From: Oscillospiraceae bacterium
GTDB lineage: Bacteria > Bacillota > Clostridia > Oscillospirales > SIG627
DNA length: 64,000 nucleotides
Direction: 5' to 3'
Assembly (NCBI GenBank): GCA_015063605.1
Contig: SVTV01000003.1
Coordinates: forward strand, 1-64,000
Made by a program: the position numbers and the translations under genes. This document shows positions 27,033 through 34,357 of the stretch, piece after piece. The notes under the pieces were generated by a model. That model was not told where the DNA came from. It made no database searches and saw nothing but the letters and a program-made list of their open reading frames with translations. Numbering within the stretch: the first letter of the stretch is position 1; the number at the start of each line of letters is the position of its first letter.

Positions 27033-27061
27033 ATTATAGCATAAAGGATATGGTTTGTAAA
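27033..27061 (-). promoter_or_regulatory. extended -10 promoter of the EEP gene
   Basis: On the minus strand TTTACA (27056-27061), 17-bp spacer ending in TGC, TATAAT (27033-27038). Confidence 0.7.
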
Positions 27062-27101
27062 GTGAGAAATGTTGAGAGATGTACAAACCTTAAAATAACA
27101 A

Positions 27102-27524
27102 TCACATATTTTTGTAATTATCAAAATATTTCTTTTTTTCCGTAGATAATGAGTTGTACATTTCTTCATACACCTCTTCAATAACTTTATTTACTTCAGT
27201 ATAAGCGTATACCCCCGTGTACCAACTGCACTCATCCATTCTTTTTTCAATCCTTTGCCATAAATGCATTAAATTGTATTCATATAAGCTTTCCGAAGCT
27301 TTGACTAAAGACTCGATATACTCTACAGCATGATCGGATAATTTCTTGCAGCGTAATATTTTTAATATGTATTTTTTTAAAATTGTATAATTTACTCCGG
27401 GAACATACATATCATCGAAAATTTTGCTTTCTATACTGTTTAAAACCGCTTTTTCAACGGCTTTTCCAAGTAGTTTCCATGCCACACCAATTATCACAAA
27501 GCAAACAAAGAATTCCGTCAACAT
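27102..27524 (-). CDS. small membrane protein of unknown function
   Basis: 140 residues from ATG 27522-27524 (MLTEFFVCFVIIGVAWKLL), with GAGGAG about 9 nt upstream; the longer in-frame reading begins inside the promoter. One hydrophobic N-terminal helix (about 4-20) followed by about 115 mostly helical, charged residues with no motif I recognise (YKNM at the C-terminus). AT-rich codon use (Leu TTA/TTG, Lys AAA) separates it from the EEP gene next door. It is divergent from a Cro/CI-type regulator and shares its control region, like a regulator-controlled single-gene cassette. Confidence 0.75.
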   Translation of the reverse strand: MLTEFFVCFVIIGVAWKLLGKAVEKAVLNSIESKIFDDMYVPGVNYTILKKYILKILRCKKLSDHAVEYIESLVKASESLYEYNLMHLWQRIEKRMDECSWYTGVYAYTEVNKVIEEVYEEMYNSLSTEKKKYFDNYKNM

Positions 27525-27553
27525 AGCTCTACACTCCTCAAAATATTCAAACA

Positions 27554-27608
27554 ATGATATCACATTTTGAGATAAATGTCAATATCTCATACAGAGATAT
27601 CATATAAT
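27554..27608. promoter_or_regulatory. divergent promoters with a shared palindromic operator
   Basis: Minus promoter: TTGACA (27577-27582), 17 bp, TATCAT (27554-27559). Plus promoter: -10 TATAAT (27603-27608) with a poor -35. Between them lies the palindrome ATATCTC-N5-GAGATAT (27582-27600), overlapping the minus -35 and touching the plus -10. A repressor bound there, most likely the product of 27626, would control both genes. Confidence 0.65.
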
Positions 27609-27625
27609 ATCCTTGAGGTGATATT

Positions 27626-27859
27626 ATGCGCTTAAAAGACTTGAGAGAAGATCACGATATGACACAAAAATTTATCGCGGAGTATCTGCACATAAAGCAA
27701 AATACTTACTCCCAATACGAAAACGGTCAGCGGCAGATTCCTGTTGAGGCGCTCGTTCTTCTTGCAAAATTATATAACACATCCTTGGATTACATTTTGG
27801 AATTAACGGATGTAAAAGAGCCGTATCCAAGGAAAAATAAAAAATCAGACACATTATGA
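27626..27859 (+). CDS. Cro/CI-type helix-turn-helix regulator (copy A)
   Basis: 77 residues forming a single HTH_3 domain: MRLKDLREDHDMTQKFIAEYL, with turn KQNTYSQYENGQR and LAKLYNTSLDYILEL. TTGAGGTGATATT precedes ATG. It resembles the regulator at 27919 closely (LREDxDM, LAxxYNTSxDYxL), so the two are paralogues. Its stop lies inside the first copy of the 60-bp repeat. It probably represses itself and the divergent membrane-protein gene through the palindrome between them. Confidence 0.92.
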   Translation: MRLKDLREDHDMTQKFIAEYLHIKQNTYSQYENGQRQIPVEALVLLAKLYNTSLDYILELTDVKEPYPRKNKKSDTL

Positions 27860-27898
27860 TCGGTGCAGCGAGCATCGTTTGTAATGTGTCTGTTTTTT
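27839..27898 (+). repeat. 60-bp direct repeat, copy 1, with terminator hairpin
   Basis: This stretch recurs at 30258-30317 with only two adjacent differences (CG at 27869-27870, TA in copy 2). It is itself a hairpin: CAGACACATTA (27847-27857) pairs with TAATGTGTCTG (27882-27892), with an inner stem CGGTGC/GCATCG and a 5-base loop, bounded by an A-run and a T-run. The two differences fall in the apical loop, so structure is kept. It can terminate both convergent regulator genes. Confidence 0.9.
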
Positions 27899-27918
27899 AT
27901 ATTAATCAAAGCATTCGC

Positions 27919-28131
27919 TTAATATCTTTTCGGATTATCTGTCTCTCCCAACAAATAATCAATACTTGTATTGTAAAATCTCGCAAGCTTTATCAATATT
28001 GCTGTGGGTATATCATTTTCTCCGGTTTCATATTTCGAATACCCTGTTTGAGACATTCCCAAAATTTTTGCTATTTGAGTTTGGTTCATGTCTTTATCTT
28101 CTCTTAAATCACGAATTCTTGTGTAAGCCAT
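27919..28131 (-). CDS. Cro/CI-type helix-turn-helix regulator (copy B)
   Basis: 70 residues, a single HTH_3 domain: IRDLREDKDMNQTQIAKILG, MSQTGYSKYETGEND, LARFYNTSIDYLLGETD. GGAG precedes ATG. It converges with copy A across the repeat and diverges from the zinc-ribbon operon at 28237, so it is the likely local regulator of that operon. Copy A and copy B have different recognition helices (KQNTYSQYE versus SQTGYSKYE), hence probably different operators. Confidence 0.93.
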   Translation of the reverse strand: MAYTRIRDLREDKDMNQTQIAKILGMSQTGYSKYETGENDIPTAILIKLARFYNTSIDYLLGETDNPKRY

Positions 28132-28155
28132 TTTTTCTCCATGCTTTTTTGAATT

Positions 28156-28210
28156 ATTATAGCCTAATCTAAAATAGGGTATTGACTTTTAACCTGAAAT
28201 AGATTATAAT
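28156..28210. promoter_or_regulatory. divergent control region of the zinc-ribbon operon
   Basis: Plus promoter: TTGACT (28182-28187), 17 bp, TATAAT (28205-28210). Minus -10 TATAAT at 28156-28161 with no clear -35. Two operator-like copies CTAAAATAG (28169-28177) and CTGAAATAG (28194-28202) are 25 bp apart, the second inside the plus promoter, and AATCTA/TAGATT arms (28166-28171, 28200-28205) flank them. Confidence 0.65.
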
Positions 28211-28236
28211 AATAAAAAAACAAAGGAGAAACATTT

Positions 28237-28755
28237 ATGTTTTGCGTTAAATGCGGTAAGGAAGTTCAAGATTTAGGTAAATTTTGTTGCCACTGCGGCA
28301 CTTCAATTTCTCAATGTTCAGATGATAACGTAACCTCAACAAGAGATTGTGAAATCATTATTTATCCAAAAAGACAGACCGGCGTTCTAATACCCAACAA
28401 ATATTATGTATATGTAGATGATATAATGTACATTTGCAAGCCTTCTTCAGAAGAACCTATAAAAGTAAAAGTAACACCAAAAATTCATACAGTAAAAGCA
28501 TCACATTATCAATTGAATCTTAAGAATAAAATTTCATCAGTTGGTGACTTAGCAGAGAACTCTTCGTTAAACGATTCTCTTGCAGGATTTGGATCCATTT
28601 TATCGATTGCAGCAAGCGCTTCGGCAAAAATCACTTCATCAGTAATGGAAAGCAACGAAGGAACAATGCTCGTGGATTTAACGAAAGACAATGTTGTCAA
28701 ATTGAAAGTTACCATGAATGCATTCGGAAAAACTCGTATTATAAAGGAGGATTAA
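28237..28755 (+). CDS. zinc-ribbon protein with beta-rich domain, unknown function
   Basis: 172 residues. The N-terminal zinc ribbon is C3-x2-C6 and C17-x2-C20 (MFCVKCGKEV...CCHCG). The rest has a predicted beta domain (about 45-95) in which YYVYVDDIMY and KVTPKIHTVKAS resemble PEGA-like surface-interaction folds, then an Ala/Ser-rich segment and a C-terminal beta hairpin (DLTKDNVVKLKVTMNAFGKTR). No signal peptide. AAAGGAG is 8 nt before ATG. It is first of three AT-rich genes with gaps of 1 and 4 bp. Function is not known to me. Confidence 0.85.
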   Translation: MFCVKCGKEVQDLGKFCCHCGTSISQCSDDNVTSTRDCEIIIYPKRQTGVLIPNKYYVYVDDIMYICKPSSEEPIKVKVTPKIHTVKASHYQLNLKNKISSVGDLAENSSLNDSLAGFGSILSIAASASAKITSSVMESNEGTMLVDLTKDNVVKLKVTMNAFGKTRIIKED

Positions 28756-28756
28756 A

Positions 28757-29365
28757 ATGTACTGCTCAAAATGCGGAATCGAAATTAATGAAAACAATTC
28801 TTTTTGTCCAAAATGTGGTATTAATCTTCAAAATGAATCAAAAAACTTAACCCCTAACGATAATACAGCTTTATGGGAAAGCACCAGTGAAATAGTAAGT
28901 CCGGATCTTGAAAACATTACAATCGATGTGTATGAAAGTTTCGGTTGGGAACTTAGATCTTCTCAAACAGTTGACAATAAAGACACACATCTCGAAAATA
29001 GATTCGGTACTATCTATTCGGTTACCGAAAGTACAAATTATGTTAAATTGACGTTCCGTCGTAACAAAGCCTTACCGCGAATCAATGAATTACGAGAATT
29101 AGAAGATGAATACCAAAGCTATGAATCTCCAAGAGCGCCGGATTCACCCAATCCTTTGTTACTTATAGGAGGAATTTTATTACTATGTACCTTAACCTTA
29201 TTCAGTGGTTTAGGCGCTATTGGAATTATACTACTTGTAATATATTTTGTGAAGAAATTCAAATATGAGAAAGAGCTCAAAGTTTATTCTTCCCTTGCCG
29301 CCGATAATATTTTACGGAGAGATGAAATCCTCGAAAAAGCGAAAGCAATAATCGACAACATATAA
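28757..29365 (+). CDS. zinc-ribbon membrane protein, unknown function
   Basis: 202 residues. Zinc ribbon C3-x2-C6, C17-x2-C20 (MYCSKCGIEI...CPKCG) has the same spacing as the previous protein, so the ribbons are homologous. A central domain (about 45-120: VYESFGWELRSSQTVDNK, YVKLTFRRNK) precedes two hydrophobic helices (about 131-165, PLLLIGGILLLCTLTLF and GLGAIGIILLVIYFVKKF) and a charged cytoplasmic tail. It starts 1 bp after the previous stop, with GGAGG inside that gene's end. Probably a partner of the products on both sides. Confidence 0.85.
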   Translation: MYCSKCGIEINENNSFCPKCGINLQNESKNLTPNDNTALWESTSEIVSPDLENITIDVYESFGWELRSSQTVDNKDTHLENRFGTIYSVTESTNYVKLTFRRNKALPRINELRELEDEYQSYESPRAPDSPNPLLLIGGILLLCTLTLFSGLGAIGIILLVIYFVKKFKYEKELKVYSSLAADNILRRDEILEKAKAIIDNI

Positions 29366-29369
29366 AATC

Positions 29370-30233
29370 ATGTTAAATATAAGAAAAGCTGAGTTAGTCG
29401 AAAAGGCACTTCTGAAAGCATTTGCTTTTTTTCTATCTTTATTATTAGTATTGTTTGCCATATCGCTCCCTATCGCCTTTAAATATGCATCAAGCGGACA
29501 AACAACTTTCAGTTCATCACTTATTGTAAATTCATTGACGGATATTCTCGGAGACGGTAATTATATTTACATTACTATTATTTCCGGAATCGTTTTTTCG
29601 ACCCTTAAAGCTTTAAATATAATATCGTTTTTTCCTTTTACCGTTGTCACGGTTTTTGATCTGTCATTTACGATGATCTTAAGCTGTCTTTTCGGAGTAC
29701 TGTTTATGACTTGCTCGGTGAAGATAGAGCTTTTCATATATTCTAAAATACTCTTTCTTTTCGGACAAAAATATTCCAAAGCTCTCATAAGTATAATATC
29801 TCCTTCTGCATCTATCTTTTTATTTCTCTTATGTAATATAATATCCGGAGCTATACTGAACTCTTCCGAACCGGTTTTAATTTATATTGCATGTATTATT
29901 TTTTTATCTCTGTTCATACTTACTGAGAAACAGAGTTCTAAGGAGAGATATGGCGGGAACGTAGGTTTTTTCGGAAACCTTTCAATACTCAATGTAGTTT
30001 TCACAGGAGTTTTGAAGGCTGTTTTCACCGGCATTCTTATGTATTTTATTTACTCTATGGGAACAAGGTTCAATAATTCGTCGCTACCATACTTCGCAAT
30101 AGATCTCGCAACAGTATATTACGGTTTCTGGTGCACGATCAATACTTTGGCAGAAGATATAAAAGTGACAAAAAAATTTTATTATTCCGCAGTATCACTT
30201 CTTTCATTTGTTTATCTTTGTGCTTCAGCTTAA
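29370..30233 (+). CDS. polytopic membrane protein, unknown function
   Basis: 287 residues with about seven hydrophobic helices (for example 16-35, 70-110, 118-135, 140-175, 183-195, 215-235, 270-287) and no recognisable catalytic motif. Starts 4 bp after the second zinc-ribbon gene, without a clear ribosome site, so coupled translation is likely. Very AT-rich codon use. It is the last gene before repeat copy 2, which supplies the terminator. With the two zinc-ribbon proteins it may form a membrane complex. Confidence 0.8.
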   Translation: MLNIRKAELVEKALLKAFAFFLSLLLVLFAISLPIAFKYASSGQTTFSSSLIVNSLTDILGDGNYIYITIISGIVFSTLKALNIISFFPFTVVTVFDLSFTMILSCLFGVLFMTCSVKIELFIYSKILFLFGQKYSKALISIISPSASIFLFLLCNIISGAILNSSEPVLIYIACIIFLSLFILTEKQSSKERYGGNVGFFGNLSILNVVFTGVLKAVFTGILMYFIYSMGTRFNNSSLPYFAIDLATVYYGFWCTINTLAEDIKVTKKFYYSAVSLLSFVYLCASA

Positions 30234-30257
30234 CATCAAGAATAAGCAGACGACAAA

Positions 30258-30317
30258 AAAAAATCAGACACATTATGATCGGTGCAGTAAGCATCGTTTG
30301 TAATGTGTCTGTTTTTT
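30258..30317 (+). repeat. 60-bp direct repeat, copy 2, with terminator hairpin
   Basis: Same sequence and orientation as 27839-27898 with two loop substitutions, 2419 bp away. Stem arms are 30266-30276 and 30301-30311, followed by TTTTTTT. It terminates the zinc-ribbon operon. Recombination between the copies would delete regulator B and all three downstream genes cleanly. Confidence 0.9.
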
Positions 30318-30401
30318 TGGATTACATACTTTTTTGAGTAACCATGTAACACAATATTCTCTTTTTTCCGAAACTCCCGAAAAACATATTACACATGCGT
30401 A

Positions 30402-30430
30402 TTGATTTATTCTCTTGTTTATGCTATAAT
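30402..30430 (+). promoter_or_regulatory. extended -10 promoter of the ECF sigma gene
   Basis: TTGATT (30402-30407), 17-bp spacer ending TGC, TATAAT (30425-30430), 72 bp before the sigma gene. Confidence 0.7.
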
Positions 30431-30501
30431 ACAAAAGTGGGAGAGTTTGACATAGACAAAAACACCCCCTGCATATCAACGGAACGGACACGATTATCGC
30501 T

Positions 30502-31191
30502 ATGCGCTACAGAAAAAACAATAACAAAGATCACGATCCGATAAATAATTATGACGAATCGGCGGAAAACGAGCGCATTTCGATATCAAGCGCCCCGCCC
30601 GACGGTAACGGATCGGACAATTCCGATGACAATGATCTAATAAATGAATTTCTCAAGGGAGACAAAAACGCCTTTACTCTCCTTATGAGGAAGCATGAAA
30701 AAAAGATATACGCTTTCATATTGTCATACGTAAAAAACAAATACGACGCCGAGGATATCACTCAGGATACCTTCATGCGCGCCTATAAATACATGGACAG
30801 TTTTTCTTTCAGAAGCAGCTTCACAACGTGGCTCCATACGATCGCAAAGAATCTTTCCCTCACCTTTCTCGAAAGAGAAAAAAGACGCAGCGCCATGATG
30901 GCTCCTCCCGTCAGATCCGGTGACGAGGAAACGGAGATAGACCCTCTCGATACCGCCACAACGGGTGAGACTGCCGAGGACACGGTGATGAAAAACGAGC
31001 TTTACAGTGCGGTCATATCTGAAATGGAAAAGCTCCCCGAGGAATACCGCGAAGCCATCGTATTAAGGGAGGTAAACAGGCTTTCCTACGAGCAGATTGC
31101 AGATATTCTCGAGGTAAGTGTGGGTACGGTAAAAAGCCGCATTTCACGGGCAAGGACCCTGCTCCGCAATGCCGTTGCGGATCTTCTGTAA
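30502..31191 (+). CDS. ECF-type RNA polymerase sigma factor
   Basis: 229 residues. A hydrophilic, disordered N-terminus of about 45 residues is followed by sigma region 2 (EFLKGDKNAFTLLMRKHE, DAEDITQDTFMRAY, FTTWLHTIAKN), an acidic linker and region 4 (LPEEYREAIVLREVNRLSYE, VGTVKSRISRARTLL). It recruits RNA polymerase to stress promoters. The next gene encodes a zinc-type membrane anti-sigma factor, which makes an extracytoplasmic signal likely. The sigma gene also has an ordinary sigma-A promoter, giving basal expression. Confidence 0.93.
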   Translation: MRYRKNNNKDHDPINNYDESAENERISISSAPPDGNGSDNSDDNDLINEFLKGDKNAFTLLMRKHEKKIYAFILSYVKNKYDAEDITQDTFMRAYKYMDSFSFRSSFTTWLHTIAKNLSLTFLEREKRRSAMMAPPVRSGDEETEIDPLDTATTGETAEDTVMKNELYSAVISEMEKLPEEYREAIVLREVNRLSYEQIADILEVSVGTVKSRISRARTLLRNAVADLL

Positions 31192-31365
31192 TCTATCCGC
31201 TTGAAAAACGCTTATATATACACTTTATAACAGATAATTTACAGTTTATTTCTTATATTTTTCTTAATTTTTTCGGGAACAAAAAGCCGTTTTCAATGTC
31301 AAATAAAAGCAGAATGAAAGCTGCTTTATATAAATCATCACATTACATTACTCATTGGAAAATAT

Positions 31366-32124
31366 ATGACAACAGAAAACACAGAAAGAATCGAAGAAAA
31401 AAATGACACCCCGGACTTGTGCAGCAGGTACGCCGACAGACTGTGGGATGCCGAAAATGACGGAGAAGTCTCGGCACACATCCTTTCCTGCGAGAATTGC
31501 CGAAGGGAATCCGAAAGGATCGCAAAATTAAAAGAAGCTTTATGCGGAATATACGCCCCCGATGACTCTTTGAGTGCAAAGCTTGACAGCGCTGTGGAGA
31601 AAGCTCCCGTGAAGAAAAAAGGATTTCGCATACCGAAATATTTCGGAACTGCGGCTGCGGCAGTACTCATCGTATTCGTACTCGGTATATCGGGATTTTT
31701 CAAAAACGCCGATATGTTCTTAAAGGATATGGAGAACCGCTCCGGCGCTCCCACCCTTGCCGGCGTTTTCGTTGCCGACAATGATGGGAATTACTACTCA
31801 AACGAAAAAAGCGATGCCCCCTGCCTCACCGAAGAAGCCGAAGAAATACTTCCCGCCCGTGAGCCCTCTTATTCTGCCGACAAAGTAAAGAATCCGGGCT
31901 TCAATTATATTACCGTCAGTGGAATAACAAAACCCGAGCTTCTAAACGCTCTTTCCGATAAAGATATCGCCTTGAAGACCGATGTGACCGTATCTTCACA
32001 GCAGGCTGCCGTATCGGATGCGGACATTGAAAAAATAAAGAGCATTCTGAAGGATATCGGCGCCGTCATAATATCCGCAGACAGCGGAGAAAACGCCTTA
32101 TTCACTCTTATCGAAATAAGATAA
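31366..32124 (+). CDS. membrane anti-sigma factor with zinc-finger domain
   Basis: 252 residues. The N-terminal zinc anti-sigma motif is H38-x3-C42-x2-C45 (HILSCENC), with C19 as a possible fourth ligand; one membrane helix (about 95-113, TAAAAVLIVFVLGISGFF) and an extracytoplasmic domain of about 135 residues follow, ending in an alpha/beta region (ADIEKIKSILKDIGAVIIS) reminiscent of heavy-metal-like or zf-HC2 C-terminal domains. It should hold the ECF sigma factor at the membrane until a signal triggers release. It lies 174 bp after the sigma gene, an unusually long gap for such pairs. Confidence 0.88.
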   Translation: MTTENTERIEEKNDTPDLCSRYADRLWDAENDGEVSAHILSCENCRRESERIAKLKEALCGIYAPDDSLSAKLDSAVEKAPVKKKGFRIPKYFGTAAAAVLIVFVLGISGFFKNADMFLKDMENRSGAPTLAGVFVADNDGNYYSNEKSDAPCLTEEAEEILPAREPSYSADKVKNPGFNYITVSGITKPELLNALSDKDIALKTDVTVSSQQAAVSDADIEKIKSILKDIGAVIISADSGENALFTLIEIR

Positions 32125-32176
32125 TAAGCGCAACGCAATATCCGTTTTTCGGATAAAAGAAAGGAATAATCAAAAA

Positions 32177-32974
32177 ATGCCATACCGAATCGAATCGAAC
32201 AAAGAAGACCTTTCTTCCGATTCCATCCGTAAGTATCTCTCCCGGGATGATAAAGGCATAGTGATCTTTTCAGCGGAAATGACCGTTTCTACCAATAACG
32301 ATGCGAAGGAATACCTTTTGCACGGTGCCGGGGAAACGGCTCTTTTTGTTTCCGATGCACAAAGCGGAGGAAGGGGAAGATTGGGCCACACATTTCATTC
32401 CCCAAAGGGATGCGGTATATATATGACGATCGCACTTCCCGAAAGGTGCGAGCTTGAAAAAATGCTGTCGCTCACTCCCGCGGCGGCGGTTTCCGTTTGC
32501 CGTGCGATAGAACGCCTGACAGATAAAAAACCCATGATAAAATGGGTAAACGATATTTTTCTCGGCACGAAAAAGCTTTGCGGTATTCTCTGCGAGGCTG
32601 TGACCGATACTCACGGCAACACCATGGGTGCGGTCGTCGGGATAGGAATGAATTTCAGGTCCGTTCCCTTCCCCGACGATATTGCCGGTATAGTATGTGC
32701 TCTCGATGAACCGAAGATCACCCGTTCGGAAATGATAGCCGCCATAACGGATGAATTTCTGAATATCGTCCCCTATGCTTCATCCGATACGGTCATGGAT
32801 GAATACAGAGACCGATGCATGGTCTTGGGACGTGATATAACATACGTCAGAAACGGTATCCCCGTAAAAGCAAAAGCCCTCTCCATAGGAAAGGGCGGTG
32901 AGCTTATCGTAAAAAATGAAACAGGCGAAACGGAAGAGCTTTCCGGCGGAGGCATCCGCATACTGTTTGACTGA
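32177..32974 (+). CDS. birA: biotin--[acetyl-CoA-carboxylase] ligase, short form
   Basis: 265 residues. Catalytic signature SGGRGRLGHTFHSP (GRGR-x-G binds biotinyl-AMP), KWVNDIF with the catalytic lysine, KLCGILCEA and GIGMNF, then a small C-terminal SH3-like domain. It lacks the N-terminal winged helix of bifunctional BirA, so it attaches biotin to carboxylases but cannot repress the biotin operon. AAAGGA precedes ATG. It is 52 bp after the anti-sigma gene and converges with the deacetylase gene, 2 bp apart. Confidence 0.93.
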   Translation: MPYRIESNKEDLSSDSIRKYLSRDDKGIVIFSAEMTVSTNNDAKEYLLHGAGETALFVSDAQSGGRGRLGHTFHSPKGCGIYMTIALPERCELEKMLSLTPAAAVSVCRAIERLTDKKPMIKWVNDIFLGTKKLCGILCEAVTDTHGNTMGAVVGIGMNFRSVPFPDDIAGIVCALDEPKITRSEMIAAITDEFLNIVPYASSDTVMDEYRDRCMVLGRDITYVRNGIPVKAKALSIGKGGELIVKNETGETEELSGGGIRILFD

Positions 32975-32976
32975 TC

Positions 32977-34260
32977 TTATACAAGCTTCAATACTTTTTC
33001 GGCGCACATACCTCTTGTGATACCCTCCTCACCGAAGGCGGGGAGAGCGGGTTCGGCTCTGCCGTCCCTTATCTCAATAAGTCCCTGCTTTGCCGCAAGG
33101 GAAAATGCACCGCAATATTCACTTTTATATGAAACATCCTTGAAGGGAGAACGCTTTTCCCTTCTGAGTCTGATCTTTTCTTCAATGGCTTCCCTTCCGC
33201 CGCACGCCATCATTACAAGATCAGCACGAGTCGCCTTGTCATTTGGTCTGATACTGTTATCGCTGTAAGCCGCGGCACTTTTTTCGCAAAGCTTTTTGAA
33301 TATCTCCGCATATTCATTATCGGAGGATACATCGGAAAATGAGGAAGCTTCCATAAGATCCGATACGGTGACCACACGGTAGCCGTATTCCTTCAATATT
33401 TCAAGCTGAAGGGGCAATGCATCCGCAACGGGAGTACGCAAAGCCATATTATATCCGTCCTTTTGGAATATGATCTTACCGCACAATGCATCGGGATCCT
33501 TTTCCAACGCTTCACGGAGAGGAGCAACACACGCCTCCACCTCGGCTTTATATGATGCTTCGATGCTTTCAGCCTTTACGGGAAGCCATCCCGCTCCGTC
33601 AAAGGAAGCGCCGAGATACTGCATGGAATTAAGACCTATGGCATCATAAGAGGAAAAGCCTCCCTTTATGTTGTCCACGTAATGGGCGGGACGCATGAAT
33701 CCGATATCATATGAATGCTCTTTCTTCACAAGCTCATTAAGCTTTCTTATATCGGAAACGGCATCCTCCAGGGAGTCAAGATATGCTCTTTTTCCGTAAA
33801 TTATGCTCTTTTTACCGAATATTATATGGGCGTATCCGTGATTCGAAAGCTGGTGCCCCTCATCAATGATTCGTCTGACAAGCTCGGAACAGTTGACTGC
33901 ACCTGCAAGCTTATCCTTGCCGAAGGCAGGGTAATGATCGAATCGCACACCGCTCCAGGAGGGTGTTCCCGCTTCACCTGCGATGTCGGGATAATTATCC
34001 GCAGTCGTACCGATAATATCGAATGTGCCCTTTGCACCGTAATGCTTCAATATATCGAGAAGCACGGGCGTAAGCGTCTTACCCTCTTCTCCGGGAGACA
34101 CGGGAGCATATGACGGTCCGTCATCAAATGTCATGGCGCAAATGCGCTCTGATGTCCTGACGCTGTTTATCCGCCTTGCATAAGATAAAACCGATGGCGG
34201 CGTACGTATTCCTCTTGCTATTCTCTTTATCTTTTTTCCTATAGGTATCAAAAGGGACAT
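32977..34260 (-). CDS. polysaccharide deacetylase (NodB fold) with C-terminal SLH-like region
   Basis: 427 residues. NodB motifs: CAMTFDDGPSY (general-base Asp and metal Asp), SNHGYAH (metal His-x3-His), FMRPAHY. No cleavable signal peptide is evident, though the N-terminus is basic. Residues about 310-427 (AYSDNSIRPNDKATRADLV, PFKDVSYKSEYCGAFSLAA, EGITRGMCAEKVLKLV) resemble one or two S-layer homology repeats, which tether proteins to cell-wall polymers. It probably removes acetyl or similar groups from a wall or capsule glycan. GAGAGGA precedes ATG. Confidence 0.87.
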   Translation of the reverse strand: MSLLIPIGKKIKRIARGIRTPPSVLSYARRINSVRTSERICAMTFDDGPSYAPVSPGEEGKTLTPVLLDILKHYGAKGTFDIIGTTADNYPDIAGEAGTPSWSGVRFDHYPAFGKDKLAGAVNCSELVRRIIDEGHQLSNHGYAHIIFGKKSIIYGKRAYLDSLEDAVSDIRKLNELVKKEHSYDIGFMRPAHYVDNIKGGFSSYDAIGLNSMQYLGASFDGAGWLPVKAESIEASYKAEVEACVAPLREALEKDPDALCGKIIFQKDGYNMALRTPVADALPLQLEILKEYGYRVVTVSDLMEASSFSDVSSDNEYAEIFKKLCEKSAAAYSDNSIRPNDKATRADLVMMACGGREAIEEKIRLRREKRSPFKDVSYKSEYCGAFSLAAKQGLIEIRDGRAEPALPAFGEEGITRGMCAEKVLKLV

Positions 34261-34305
34261 GGCGATCCTCTCCCACTTACTCTTATACTTTGAATTCTTA
34301 CAATA

Positions 34306-34335
34306 ATTTTACCATAACATACCCTTATATGTCAA
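34306..34335 (-). promoter_or_regulatory. sigma-A promoter of the deacetylase gene
   Basis: On the minus strand TTGACA (34330-34335), 18-bp spacer, TAAAAT (34306-34311), about 45 bp before the ATG. Confidence 0.65.
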
Positions 34336-34357
34336 GTTAATTTGATCGGAGAACAAC

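Noticed and set aside
27102-30317. Prophage remnant
   Set aside because: Cro/CI-type regulators and a small membrane protein suggest phage, but there is no integrase, structural, packaging or lysis gene.
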